Assembly (NCBI GenBank): GCA_013399895.1
Contig: VXBA01001481.1
Span: 7,623 to 71,622 of the forward strand
DNA from: Serilophus lunatus
Lineage: Eukaryota > Chordata > Aves > Passeriformes > Eurylaimidae
DNA: 64,000 nucleotides
Direction of reading: 5' to 3'
The notes below the pieces were generated by a model. The model was not told the DNA's origin. It did no database searches and saw only the letters and a list, made by a program, of their open reading frames with translations. Below, in pieces: positions 23,401 to 38,400 of this stretch. Each line of letters opens with the position of its first letter. Position 1 is the first letter of the stretch. Position numbers and translations under genes: made by a program.

Positions 23401-26400
23401 CTGAATAAAAGAAATACATTGAAAAGTCACTTCAGGTTAGTCCATAGGTAAAGCTCTCCATGAAACTGATCTATCAAACACTGTTCCAGTGTTCCAAACA
23501 TCCCCTCTTAGTGACAAAAGAGTTCAACAAAGATTACTGCTGCAAACAGCTTAAACAGAACTTCACAGGCAGCCATGAAAACATTCACACACCTACAACA
23601 TATTTTGAAAACACGTTTGGTTTTAAGGTGATACTCTGGGGGAAAAAATCCACACAAAACATCGTTACCATATGAAAGGACCAAAATTAAGGACAGTATC
23701 ACAGCCAACAATTTTCAATTGTGTACTGTAGTTTTGCTTTTAACAGACATTAACACCAGGTAGGCCTAAGTCTCTCTAGCTAGTCACATAATGGTATTTT
23801 TTCTCATGCATTTATCAGTGAATATTTTCTGGATATAAAGAGAAAAGCACCAGAGTTTAAACCCTAATGCACTTAACAGCTACAGTAACATGCAAATGAC
23901 ATGACTCAAATTTGTAAAAGCACTGTTGTGGCCCAAGTCCAGTTGGCAACTAAGCACCATACAGCTGCACCCTCACACCCCTCACCCTAACAGAACAGAG
24001 AAGAGAATCAAAAGTAAAACTTGTAGGTTAACAACACTTTAATAGTTGAAACAGAAGTAAAATATAGTAATAGTAAATAACAATAGAAGGAAAAAAATAA
24101 AGTCCCAGGAAAAGCAAGTGAAGCACAATATAACTGCTCACCACATGCTGACTCGTCCCCATAACTCCCCCAGTTTATATACTGGGTGTCCTTCACTTAG
24201 AGTAAGCACTACACAGCAGCAACCAAAACAGCATGTTATCAACATTATTCTCATACTGAATCCAAAACAGCACTGTACCAGCTAACTGATAAGAAATTAA
24301 TTCTACCCCAGCTGAAATCAGGACAAGCACTTACAAAAAGATCATGGCCTAACCTGAGAAAAACTTAAATACTTTTGCATGGAGGTGTAGAACTACTGGG
24401 AAGTTAAATTTCTTTTGAATGTTGCCTCTAGCACAACTCAGAACCCACTCCCTGAAAGACAGGCACCATGAGAAAGCCTCATATTATATTTGCATTGGGT
24501 AGTCTTGGAAACCTAATTTAGAAAGGACTTCTCAAAACCCTTCACTATTAAGTCAGAGCTCAAAACAAAGCCATCAGTGACTTACACTGAAGATGATTCT
24601 CAACTACAAATAAATCACTAAATATAATAATAACCTTACTATCAGAAAAGTAAAGAACAGCCTGGAGTACCAGAGAAACATACTTTGTTTCTTTAAATAC
24701 AATCCTCCACACCATACACCCTCCCAATATTAAACCAGGATCAGTTTGAGGTAGGAAGAGTTCTTGCATATATGTATTGGCATAGAATGCTTAATTACTT
24801 CCCATTACAGACATCAAATGATGAAAATGGAATTAAATTATTAATAAGCAATGCACAGGCAGCACAAGGATGCCTAAAAACACAGAACAGGAAGAACAGC
24901 TTCTCTAAAAACACAGTTTGGGGAAAATAGTGTTTGGAATGACATTTTGAGTTTTAAACAACGTAAGATACTCACACTAAAAGACTGTCTTATGCAGGCT
25001 AAAAGTTTGCTATTTAAAACAAAAATACTGTTGAACTGTGCAAGTATACTTACAGCAAGCATATTTGCAAGAAGCACCATTAGCAACACCTTATAATGAC
25101 ATATTATCAAACTATGAGCTGTAACAGTTTTGTTTACAAGCTTGGAATGTAAACAAATCGGTTACTCAGACAAAGTTTTCTAACCAGCTAAGGTAGACTT
25201 CAGATTAAAGTGTAACACATAAGCAGCAGCTAAGGAGTTAGCTTTCTCATTTCCGTGCACTCCTTGTTTTTAAAAGGACAACAGTTAACACTGATAATCA
25301 AGAAATTGAACTGAACATTTCTGTAGAGGCTAAATACGCTCAAGTGTTTTACTAGAAAACCTCTCTCAAGATCTGCAGGCGTATTTCACTGACATGGAGA
25401 CTTCAAGCACTAAAGGACATTATCTGAAAATAGCATCATTTCATTTCTCTAGAAAAGAGCAATTTAAGAGATTCAGTGTGTAGGCTTAGTAAAACTGTGA
25501 TGGAGAAGTGCAAGGCAGATACCCTCCAAAAATAAGGCAAACAGAAGCCAAAAGCTTAAAACAGGGCCATCCATTGTGCTGGCTCATGTAAACATACTAA
25601 GGGCTAGAGGCATTCTTTAACAGGACAAATTCAGTAGCCAGACACACAACTTTAAGTACACTCCTTCAGCATGCATGTTAATTATGAGGATTACTGAGCC
25701 AACTGCTTTGACACAGCTGGGTTACTGTCCATGCCTGCTAGAGTGTTTTCATCACACATTCAGTGCAGTATGTAAATACCTTTACTATCAGGTTGCAAGG
25801 AGGATGTGCTTGTCCAAAAGGCCATTGGATTAGATTTAAAAAGGCTAAAATTAAATCCTAAAAAAATAAATTATTTGTATATAATTGTTTACCTGGCATT
25901 CTAACAGGATAAAACAGACTTATCTATGTTCTGCAGTTGTATTTCACGGCAGGGAATTTCATCTCTTAATTCTATACAAGCTTATCCAACCCATGTGAAT
26001 AGACTTGCAGCTATCATCTTCTGTCACATCACATTATTACACGTTAGCTAATAAACAGGCAGCGTGTGTTCATAATTCTGAGCTATCCCATCCTTGTCAC
26101 AAAGACACTTAAGCATGTTATAGTGGTTATGTCACAGTCACAACTTCTGCAAGCACATCTCTTTCAGACTGTGACAGAAACCATGTAACTGAGGATACAA
26201 TCATATGACCTCTTTTCAGGCTAAGGAAGCAGGCTAACACCTGCTGTTAAGCTGCACAACTGAAATTACAGAAGCCAAAGGTATAAAGTAGTTTGAGAAT
26301 ATCCATCTCCTCAATCATGAGGAAAATTAATTTTAACTGAAGCACGTATTAGCTGTTCTCCCACTTTATGACTCAGAGCAAAGGCCCAGACGCATACAAT

Positions 26401-29400
26401 ATCAACTACTTAATTTCAGTCTCAAAAAGTGAGTCCACAGATACTTTTGAGCGTTTTAAGTCCAAGACTCAGATACAGCACTTCAGAGTTACAGCTTCTT
26501 TTCCTACTGAGAATGTTCTGTTACTGTTCTCAGTAAACAAAACTCCATCCTGCATCACACACTTCAATTTCTATTCTAAAATAATTATGACTTAAAATTC
26601 CCTCCTTTAGAAGAAACTCTGGAGAACAGAGTGGATACTTGCATTAGAAGTGAAAGAAACTATGCATTTGAGTAATGAATAGCACAGAGCTGGCTGCTTA
26701 GTAAGCTGCATGGTTTAATAAATTACTAGTTCCATTGACACTCACCTTTTTCCAGAATTCTAAATGAGAAGTTAGAGGGTCCATCTTGTGAAGTAGGCAA
26801 GTTGTCTACCCTGCTGTCTACAGGCTTCGGAGTAGCATTAGAGCTTTTTGGTGGTTCAGAGACTTCCGGTTCTTTCTGTGCTGCGTTCTGAGATGTTGGA
26901 ATATGGTCTTCACTCTTTCTTGGAGGATTAAAACTGAAGCCAAAGAGAGAACCAGTGGCTGAAGTATTTCCAAATGTGAATGTTTTTGACTTTTCATTAC
27001 TGAAAATGCTCTTGACAGATTCAGATCCAAATACAAACTTTGGAGGAGAAACCACCGTTTTTGTTGGTGTTTCAGAAGCGTTTGACACCTCTGCAGCCTC
27101 TACAGTTGCATCAGAAGTATCATCACTATGGCTGAGGTCAGTTCTTTCTCTGGTTGTTTCTTCTAGCACAGCTACAGCATTTTTACCACAAGGAGATTCC
27201 TTTGGCGTATTGGCACGAGAAGAAAGAGGTGTAATCAGCGTCTGTGTCTCCTGGGCACGCTTTGCTTCATCAAAAGTTTGCTTAAACGAGTCTGCAACAT
27301 CTTGCAGTTTGAATCGCACAGCTAGAAGTTCTACTTTCCTTTCCCCATCTGCAAAGTCACATGCAGTCCATATCCACACTCTATCAGATCCTTTCATCTG
27401 CTGCATATTCATATCTGGTGTTATTCTATGATTGGCACAGAGTTTTAGTACCTGGTCCCTTCTCATTACTATACGCACTTGTTTGTTGTCGTAGTTCTGC
27501 AGTATCTTGATATCCCCGATACCTCTCTCTTTCCACTGATTTGCATCTTTGTCGTATCTGTAGAGCTTAGCTCTGTGACTGAAGACAACTTGCTCGTTTT
27601 CCTCACCACTGGTCACTTCCACAAGATCAGGCAGCGGTACCACAGGTTCAAAGTATTGTCCATCTCTCTCTTCTTCTTGAGTAACATCAGAATCTTCATC
27701 TGTGCCTACTGATGTTCTACTCTGATTCTGTTTGGCAGGAGATTTGGATGGGCTCAAGGCAGATTTAAAGCTGAAACTAAAACCGGTGGTAGACTCTCCA
27801 AATCTAAACAGGTTTTTCCTTACAGGGCTGCTTTCCAGAGGTGTTGCATATACAGAACTACTTACGCTATCATCCAATGCTTCTTCACGCAAGTCGTAGT
27901 TATCCCATTCCAGAGTAGGGCCAGTACTTTCAGCATTTGTCTTTATAACCACATCAGAAGTACTGCTGGCACCAACAGAGTTGGCATTTTCCTCTTCTGA
28001 CAGTTTAGTTTTGTCATCCGTCAGAAAAGTTTTGAGATCTTTTAAGCCACACTTCATTTCTTCTGCCTTCTGTATAAGCTGAGCTGTCCTCCCTGTATCA
28101 ACAAGTTTATGGGGTGTTTGAAGTGGTATATCTAGCAGTAGCCTCTGACATTCTTCAAACTTCTGTTTGAACTCCTCAGCCTGCTCTGGCGTCTTGAATT
28201 TTGCTGCCAGATTTTCCAACTTTGCATCACCATCAGAGAAGTCGCTGGCCATCCACATCCATGCTTTGTCTGAGCCAGACAGCTGTTTCAAGTTCATTGT
28301 TGTGGTTATCCAGTGATTTGCACACACCTTCAGTACCTGTTCACGCCGCATCAATATTCTTACTTTGCCATTAACTTCATTTTTAAGAATCTTCAAGTTG
28401 CCCACTCCACGCTCTTTCCACTGACTTGTTTCTGGATCAAACCTGAAAAGCTTTACTCTTTGGGAATATAACACTTTCTCATCTTCCTCTCCAGTAAATG
28501 GTTCTACTTTTTCAGGCATCTGAACTATAGGTTCGAAATGGATATCATCATTGTCCTCTGTCTTATATACGTCATCATCCTTCTCACCAAGGTCAGCAGA
28601 TGTATTTGCTTTGTGATCCATTTTAGAATTCTGTGAAGAAAACAGCTTTTCACCTGCACCTGAAAAGCCTTTGAAGTTAGGGTCCTTTTTGCCAAATTGA
28701 AAGCCTTCCCTAGGAGTACTCTTCGCAAGCTCAGCAAAAGTAGAAGTGCTGCTATTTTGCCCAAAAACAAAGTCACCTTTCTCCTTGTCTCCTGTTTCTT
28801 GAAATTGGAACCCAACTCCACTATCTGAAGGCAGTTCCTTTTTGTCTTTTTCATCAATGCTTTTTAAGAAGCCAGTTGTATGCTCTTTGGATGGCTCATC
28901 TTTCTTAGTGGTATTTTTACTGGAGTCCTGTATCCCAAATTTAAATCCACCTGCAGGCACTTGCATTGAAAAGCTAAATCCTTCCTTTGCAGACTTAGCT
29001 TCAGTATCAGAAGTAGTCTGAAATGTAAATGATGGTGTCTTGCCTTGCTCAAGACCAAACTTAAAGCTTGTTCCCAACTGTCCTCCATCAAGTTTATTTT
29101 TCAAGCCAAATGTAGGAGCTGGCAAAGCATCACCAGCAGACTTGCTAGATGGATTTGGTGTTTCGCAGGCTATGCACACTGGTGAAGAATCTTCATTCCG
29201 CACAAGACAAGTACTACAATCCCACTGCCCTTCTTTTTTAGTAAAAAGCCATTCAAATCCATTTTTCTGTGGTTTACTTGTATCAGCAACAGAACCAAAC
29301 CCAGGAGCAGGGGATGCCTGAACATTAGGTACAGGCATATTTGGTTGATTTTGAGGGTTAGGGCTCTGACAAGAACAGCAGTTCATGTTTTTTGCTTCAT

Positions 29401-32400
29401 TTGGGACTAGACATACAGAACAATCCCACTGACCTTCTTTTTTAGGAAAAGCAGTACTCAAGTCATTTTGAATAGCCTTTGGAGCAACTGGTTGGCCAAA
29501 TTTAGAGGAAGTTTGTTGACCAGATACGCCCGCATTAGTTTTGTTTGGATTCTGGCAGGCAACACACTTGGAGTCAGTGGATTCATTTCTTACTAAACAG
29601 ACACTGCAATCCCACTGACCTTCCTTTTTAGCAAAAGCAGATCCAAATTTGTCCTGCACTGTGTTACCACTGGCTTTGAAACTTGCAGAGCCAGTTAATG
29701 GAGTACTATGCATTTCCCACATATCTGGACTTGGATTTTGACATGATACACAATTCTTTGCACTTGCTTCATTTGGAACTAAGCACACTTTACACTCCCA
29801 TTGATCCTTCTTCAAGAGATGCTGCCCAAACCCACCAGAAGAACAGGCTTGCTGAGCATCCTTTCCAAATGGAATAGTAGGGCCAGATGCAGCTGATGTG
29901 GCTTTAAGGCTGCCTTTGCTGTCAGATTCACTGCTTGCCCCATCTTTTGGGAACTGAAAGGACAAGTTCAGTGCCCCAGAAATGGATCTACTAGGCTCCT
30001 TTATGTCCTGATTCGCTGCTTCTTTTGCGGTCCCACCACTCTGAGTCACAGATGCATCTGCATTTGATCCCAAGGATTTTAAAATATTCTGTGCTTCCTC
30101 AAACTTTTTTTTGAAAAGCATGGCTTCCTCAGGTGTTTTAAACCTAATTGCAAGCTGTTCTGGTTTTGGTAACTCATCTGCATAATCTAAAGCATGCCAT
30201 ACCAATGACTTATCTGATGTAGCATTTGGAGTTAATTTCATATCAGTATTTATGTAGTGATTTGCACAGATTTTCAGTACTTGGTCACGTCTCATTAAGA
30301 GACGAAATTTGCCAGATATTTTATGCTTCAGTATTTTCACATTTCCAACACCCCTTTCTTTCCATTCTTTAGATTCCGCATCAAAACGAAAGAGCTTGGC
30401 TCTGTTGCAGAAGAATTCTTCTTCATCTTCCTCACCTGTCTTTACTTCAATCTTATCAGGGAGTGGCACCACAGGATCAAAATGAGGACCATCATCATCT
30501 TCATCTCCACCATGGGTGCTTCCTCCCTCTGTTTCATGACTTTTGTTGGCCAAATCTGAATTTGAAGTCATAAATACAGGCTTGCTTGATTCTTGAATAC
30601 TAAACATATCATTTTTCTCAAAACTCAGGTTTTTGTGTGCATTTTGACCCATGCTTTCTCTAAGAGAGAGGCCTGGAGAATGCTTATTGCTAAAGTTGAA
30701 GATATTTCTTGAACTATTTGTGTGATCATTAACTGGCTTTTGTTCAACATATCTATCATCCTGTAAAGGTTTATCAGATGTCAGAAGATCCAAGAGGCTT
30801 TCTCTGCTATTAAAAGCTGCATTAAGAGGCTGTGCTGGTACTTGAGAGGGAGAAGAAAATGTGAAGTCTCCATCATTAGACTTGAAATTAGGTTTAAATT
30901 TAAAAGTTGGTGGCTGACTTGGCTGTGCTGGTGCTGACAGAGGTGGTTTTGATCCTTCAGTTATTGCTGGCTGTCCAAATTTAGGCATCGCTTTTGGTTC
31001 TGCAGGCTTTAAAGTTGGTGGTGTGACTGAACGGTTTGTGAAATAGCCTGGTTTAGGCAATGTTGGATTTGTGCTTGCCTGTGGAACACTGTAATTATAA
31101 TAGTCATCACTTGCACGAGGAGAAATGAGTGCAGTGCCAGGAGAATCAAAACGTAGAGGTGGGCCATACATTTCCTGGGAAAACATACAACCAGAAGTGT
31201 TTTGCAGAGGTGGTGTATGCATTGGTGGTTGATAGGAATATATATGTGGTTGAGGTGTAAGTCGGTTCATGCCATAGACAGGAGGCTAAAGAAGAAGCAG
31301 AAAAAGAGAGCTTTGCTTATTATGGTAACATAGAGGACAAAATCTCACTGTGCTGTACTCTTAAAAGGAGACCATACTTTCATATTAGTTTAAATCTAAA
31401 CTTGTTTTACCTTAGTTTCAATTCATTACTTTCAGCCTTGAAGGGCATTTGAAAACAAGCATTGAACAAGGGACACAATACAAGTGGGTTGCTTTGTTAT
31501 TAAAAAAAGCCTGAAAACCCCATTTTCTTTTGCCATACAGCTTGGGGGAGGGAATAGCTAAATGCTATCATTCCTACATACCCCTGTAGGATCAATGTAC
31601 TAACATGCAAAAGATAGATTTTGCTGACTTTTCCTCTCAAACTCCACATCCCAAAAATTAGGCAGAAAGATAAATTATCAGTTTATCCCTAACAGTCCAA
31701 GTTCACCATAGAAAATGCAATTACATCTAACTATATATAGAATCAAAAGCAGTCACTTTCAGTCAATCACTGGAAGCAGCTTAAGTGGATAGAGTTTTTC
31801 TCACCTTTGTTGGTGTTACGTTGGTTGCAGCAGTTCCCAGAAGGTACTGAGAGTTATAGGCAGGTGACTGGCTGTAGAACACAGATGGGCCAGTGGTAGC
31901 AACTGAAAAGGAACACCAGGAAAAGATTTTACACTTGATTGATTTTTTGTTGTTGCTTTGAACACTCTCCTTGGCAAACTGTTTAATTGTGAATCATTAG
32001 AACATTCTGGCATTATTTTCAAGTCATACTTCAGCTAAGCATTTAGATACAAATTCTGCAGCAACTTGCCTGTTAACGGAGCTTCATGAAGATTTTGTGC
32101 TCTCTGATAACTGTCTGGCATTGTATCTGTTCCATAGTTTTCAGCAGGCCATCGATGAGATGCGTTTGTGTTGGAATTATTAAGTTTCATTTCTTGCATT
32201 TCATTCTGTCAAGACAGCATTCCAAGCAAGAGATAAGTATGTTTTACACAGGTATTTTTAGAAGAAAACATACCTACCCTTTTGCTATTTAAATGCATTT
32301 TCAAGCCCGATGGTGATGGTAATTTAAAAAAATTCCCAAGAAGTACCTGCCAGAATTATGCAAAATATCAAGGTAGATATTTACAGTATATAATTCTAGG

Positions 32401-35400
32401 AACTAAGTTAGCCCATGCTATTATCACTAGAATCCTTACCGTAACTAAAAGGTCAACTGTTCTTCACTGAATATGGTGATGAAATTTTTACCTTTAAAGC
32501 TTCCACTTGCTGACAAATCATTTGAAGTATAGATTTGTGATCTTCTGCCCACTGAGGAGTTTTAGGAGAAAACTAGGAAAAAAAGTTAATTGAATCTTGT
32601 GAGTTTTTGTTCAAGCATAACAATTCCTGAAATAATAACTGGCCAACATACCTTGTAGCTCTTAGTTGGCGAAAGAGAGAACTTAGATGGTGATGGAGTG
32701 GAATGTTTCACTGCTGAATCTACAGTTCGCGACAGACCATTTCTGAAGGCAAGACTTCCCTCTTCACCATTCTCACCAAGTTCCTGGATCACTGTATCTA
32801 GCATTTCCCTCACAGTTTCAATAGACACTGGCAGCTAGAAAGTTATTTTAAACATGAGTCATTACTGCAGTTCTCCCTCAGAGCAAGACAGATTAAATTC
32901 ACAATTCTAGCTGAACAATTCACAAGGCTTTCATTACGCTAATACTGCTTTCTTTTTCAGCAAAGCTCTACATCTGTTAAGATTCATGTAGAGAAACACA
33001 CAAACAATTATATTTTTAAACTATCAACTTCTATAAAAAGACAGTGGCAAAAGCTGTTTATTTACATTGAACTTTCATCCACAGAGTAGCCAGGACAGTA
33101 CATGATCTGGTAGATTACAGAAGTTACCCAGAGTTTAACTTGCTTTAATGCAAAGACTGGTTTAAAAAAGCTAACCTAAATGTAAATTGTTTTATTTTGA
33201 AACAGTAACCTAGGCCACTGCATGTCTTGAAACAAGTTTTTAAAGCAAGAATTACTTACTTTCTCAGTTACTGACATATCTGAGGAGCTTTCTGCAATGA
33301 TCTTCATTAGATAATACTTGGCTTTAAGAAGGTAAGTTTTATGCTCCTCATGTTCTTCTGGCAGCATGGCATCATTTTCAATCTCTTCTGCCTTTCTTTG
33401 AAAAATCTGAAGAACAGGATGCAGATTAATCAGTACCAGTCAGAAGGGAACTGAATAAACCATTCCAGGGTAATGCAACTTACAAACTTACCATGGCAAT
33501 ATTCCAGTATGAGACCACATTCTCAATAGCTTCAAATGCTAATAAAGCATCATCAGTTTTGCCATCAACTGCATCCAACATAGCAAATGCTATATGTGCC
33601 TCTTCTTCATATGCTGCAACCTGAAAGACCTACAAATAAAGTGAAGGACAACTCATACCTAACAAAGGAATGACATTTTTTCCTGTATGGGAGAATTCAA
33701 TCAAGTTGGTAAGTGTTTCAGTGCCTTCCAAACATAATTTTAATTTCCTTTAAAATGGTGTTTAAGAGAGAATTTTCTCCCTTCATCAAACACTGACATT
33801 ACTGAATCTCATCATTAACAGTTTCACAGTAAAAAAAGGATGAGTTGAACAATGTAAACAAAAATCTCACAATTATGTAAGCTAGTGACATAGACACCTT
33901 CTGACTTCAGCCTTGGCTTAATCAATCTGTACCTGAATATCTACACTATGGAAGTGTTTGAAGAGAGGATCAGTAGGTTCAGAAATACTCCTCTTTTTTT
34001 TGATAATCTGCAGCATTGGCAAAACTTTCTTCCAGTAGTAGACACTTCGTCCAATATATTCCTTTTGGTCATAGAAAGAGTTAAGGTTAAGTCCCTGATG
34101 AAGAAAAAGGAATAGAAGCACATGTTATTTCAATGAGTTCAAGTCAAAATGCTATTCGTACATATCCTTCTTGTTTGCTTCACAAGTGTCAGAAGTCCGT
34201 CTCTGACACCAAGTAGCTATGTAAAGTAGCCTACACGTAGAAAATACTTCATAGACTAGAGCAACAAATTTCCCTGACGAACAGCTATTCTCAGAAATAC
34301 ACACTCATCTGATCTCCCACTCTCCAAAAGTCTGTTCACAGTTTGAAAAACAGAGAAAAACACTTCTACATATTTAAAAATAATCTTAGCTTACTGTTTT
34401 TTGCAAGCTTTTTGCCCAGTGTATGACTAATGCAGGATGCAGGCCATGCTTCTCCAGTGCTCGCAGAGTACTTATGCCGTGCTGGACAATAAGTCTCAGT
34501 TTTGCAGCAGTTCCTGGTCTGAATATTAGAAGAAACATTCCTTGGTTAGGATTTTTTATTTTTCACCTGTTCACATTCTTATTCAATTCATGAATGCAGC
34601 CCACAGTTTTAGTCCTAACCTGCCTCTAGTTTAGAAGTGCATTGTTAGAAAATAAAATCCCATTTTTAGAAACCTTTCAAGCTTATCAAGTCCCAGTAGA
34701 ACAAAACTTCAATGTCCAAACATGTCAAAAAACTTTAATTTTACAATATATTGGGACCAATCAAAGCTGCTGTAGCAGAAGCTCTCTAAAGGCTTGATCA
34801 AACATTTCCCAACAGAAGAGGCCTTACGCTGATTTTCTCTGAAGAGTAGTACGAACAGCATCCCACCAGGACCTTTGCTTTTCGGTATAGAGTTGTTTGC
34901 ACAAAGGGAGTGGTAAGAATTGAGGCTGATGTGCACTGTAGTGAAGAGAATTAAACTTCTCTTGCAATTGTAGGTTGCTAGTGAATACCACTGCAAGTAG
35001 GAATACCTGTTTTTATAAAAATAAATAAAGGGTACTAAGTAACAAAAAACTTGATTTGTATGGTACAATAAAGAACTTGGAAAGCTTACTTACTTCAAGG
35101 TCTAACAGACAAATGGATTCAGGAGCATCTGTCTCAAGTCTTGATGTTTCTTGGGGCAAGTCAAAAAGCTGTTTTAACCATTTGCGCATCGGGGGCAAGA
35201 CTGACATAGAGTTCCACTGCAAGCCAAGCCACACAAGGTGCTGGAGACTGCCATTGTGCATTTGAACAGAACCTGCGCAAAAACAAGGTTGGACACAAAT
35301 GTCAACTTGCTACAAGTCATCAAGACTTGCATCCGATTGAAGCTGGGTTTCACATTTCACTCTGTCAGAGCAGCCAAAGACACCTCACAAAACAATGAGC

Positions 35401-38400
35401 ACCAAGGCTCCAGCTTTCACTTATGAAAGACTATAAACTTGACATTAGATGAACTTGATATGTTTGGCTAAATGCTCAAAGGCATCCACCCCTTAGGCTT
35501 CTGGGGTGACTCTCAGATTTCCTCCACTTCCATCCTCACCTTATTCAGTCCAATAGGCAACTAATTTTTAACAATCTGTTTACTTCTCCAGAAATCTTGA
35601 AGGAATTATTTGAGAAGCACTTCTTTACTTTGCAATAAGGTATAAGTCTTCCCTAGACATTAGGGCAACTTTGGACAGCTATTCCTGGTATTTTTGATGC
35701 AATATGAAATATTTGTAGAAGAACTTAAGAGTACACAAAGTTGTACTGCATTTCAGAAAGTAACACCTCTTACCGATATCATATTTATTGAGCTCCACTT
35801 GCACTGGTGCTTGTGTACTAACATTTCCAATATCATCTGTGCCAATAAAAGATCTCTCCCTAGAAGCTCCACTCTCAAACAGGCTATCAAACAATGTAAA
35901 TGAACCACTTTTGTTTGCAAATGATTCCACAATCTCTTTGAAGTAGTCTTGCTTGCCATGGCTTAAGTTCAGCAGCATATGACCTAGAAAACAGAAATAT
36001 TACTTCACAAGAACAAAGCAGTGAACACAAGGAAAGGAGCACTTGCTACACTGGACTGTTCTTGGCTACTGGAGGCTGGGCAGGAATCAGGATTTCCCCA
36101 TATGAAAACTACAGACTGCTAAGCTATGTTCTCCCTGTAATTAGGTCAGTGTTTCAGCACATAGGCTTTCCAAGCTCTTAGTGACAACAATCCCAAGGCA
36201 TTTGTAAATCCAGTTCTTTGAGAAAACAAAGCCATCTTACCATTACTATTCTAAAGGCATTGCAACTGTCCTTAAAATAAGAAGCTGCAATACAAGCAGA
36301 ATCCTGTTTTAACAAAATCTATTTTGAAATAACTGAATCTGATGTCTAGTGGGTTCATTTGTTTTCCTCTAGGTCCTGTAAGAATTTTAAAAATTCTTAC
36401 AAAAAATCCTGAAAAACTGCCTATACTCAGCAGTAAAAAGAACAAAGGTGATGAACATGAGGATGCAGAGGTCAGAGAAACAAACAGTAATATTTTCTTA
36501 CCCTCTTGGGGCTAACAATACTTGTGTTTAACACAGCACTTTGCCTTTACAGTAACTCTGTTACGTTAAAATGGAACTATACAGCTATTTTTATTACCAG
36601 ACTGGCTTTTTCGATCACAGGCCAACACTTCTAGCACATCTTGTCCAGTTTGATCCCCCTTTATTAGTTTTGACTTTGGTTTAGGAACCTGGTGAAGTAA
36701 AAAGAAAATTCTTGCAGCTTTTTCACAGTAGGAGCAGAACATCTAAATGAATCTTAGAAATCAGAAAACAAGCATCTTTTTAGCATTAGGAAACTACAAG
36801 AACACAGACATCATCCATTCTGAAGGTACTGCACTATATACCCAGGGGGTGGTGAAAAGAGCAGAGAATCTACCCGAAGCCCATAGGTGTACAGTTATAA
36901 CTATTACAACTAGTATTAAATGTACACAAAGGCAAGTAATTCCTGGAGTGCAAGCAATGGCATAAAAAGGATGATCAAGACAAAGATTTCGTAAGGCAAA
37001 GAAGCTTGGTATTTTTAACACTGTTATCTATGCAACAAAAAAACGGGAACTATTGAATTCCTCTCCTTCCTTCCCTACAACAATAACATTCAACATGTGT
37101 TTCCAGCTGTATTATGGAAAAGGGAATATACTGCAGGAAATAAATGCACTAACCTTTAAAAATCCAGTTACTCTGAGAAAGGAAACAGCTGAAGGTATAC
37201 TTTTAACCTATTTGTGTCATTTGATACCTTTTAAACAATTGTGAGGGAGCAGGGTTTAATGAGTGAGGATGGAGCCCCTCCTTTAGGTACACAAACAATA
37301 ACTTGTCTCAGGAATACAGGAGTTCAACATGTGCACAGGCAAGAACTAAAACAACTAAAGGCGTAAACCAAAAAATCTGCTTACCTGGAAACTTATGAGA
37401 TAACACAATGCTGCAAGTTCACACACAGCTCTCCACTGTGCCTCATTGTGTTGGGCCATTTTCAGCAGAAAAGTTCCAGCATGCATGTACAGCTGTCCTT
37501 TCATCTCCACATACGTACGAGACAACTCATCAGCCCCATTCACATACGGTTTCACTGACTGGAGCGCCCGATCAAAACTAAAATGCAGAGAAGACTCATT
37601 CTAAACAGAGTCCTGGTAAAAGCTACAGCAGGTGATTCTGATTTATGTTATTTAACTGTGAAGTAAGTAACTTTGTGAGACAGTATTTTTTCTATTGCTT
37701 AAACCCAAGTCACTAGAAAGTAAACACACTAAACACTACCTAGATATTTAGAATCTTTTTCAGCACATTTCTGCATAGCTACTTTCAAAACTATTCTCCT
37801 GAACCACAGAGATAAACTTGTTCACTAATGCAGGTGTAGAGACACGCAGGAGGCACTATCCACCCTGTTCTCTCTTTTTCTTCATTTATCAGAAAGGTCT
37901 AAAATATTGCTGGACAGGCTCTTCAAAACTAGAAGGCAATGTAAGAAGTTCTAGTAGCTTTAGATGAGTATACAACACCCATTCAGAAGAGGCTCTCCAG
38001 AAAACAATTATAACAATCTTTCAAATGCTGGACAAAACTATACTGGCTGTTAGCACTGCCATGACGTGGAAGAGCTTCAGATACAAACACTCTGAAAGGC
38101 TCTAATAAAGCAGCAGCAGAAAACCCAAGACTGTCAATGTTAAAGGAGAAAAATAAAATGAAACATACTTGGCTATTAAATATTCCTCATATTTTGTCTG
38201 CGTTGCTTCAAACACTTATGCAAGATTAATGGACCGAAGAACAGTTTTAAAAAAGGTAATAACCACTGCACAACTAAGGAACAAACACAGCTCAGTAAAA
38301 GCCAGTAAGAAAGGAAAGATAACAGCAAGAAAAACACAGATCTTGATCAATATTTTGAATACATTGTTCTGTACTACTCTAGGTGTGCCACAGATGGTAA

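Noticed and set aside
27479..30559. Plus-strand and other minus-frame open frames inside the giant RANBP2 exon
   Set aside because: Shadows of the main frame without initiation context or homology.
33621..33629. Alternative RANBP2 exon 14 acceptor nine bases inside the exon
   Set aside because: Using the outer acceptor gives exactly the human length; the inner one remains possible as a minor NAGNAG-like variant but is not supported.
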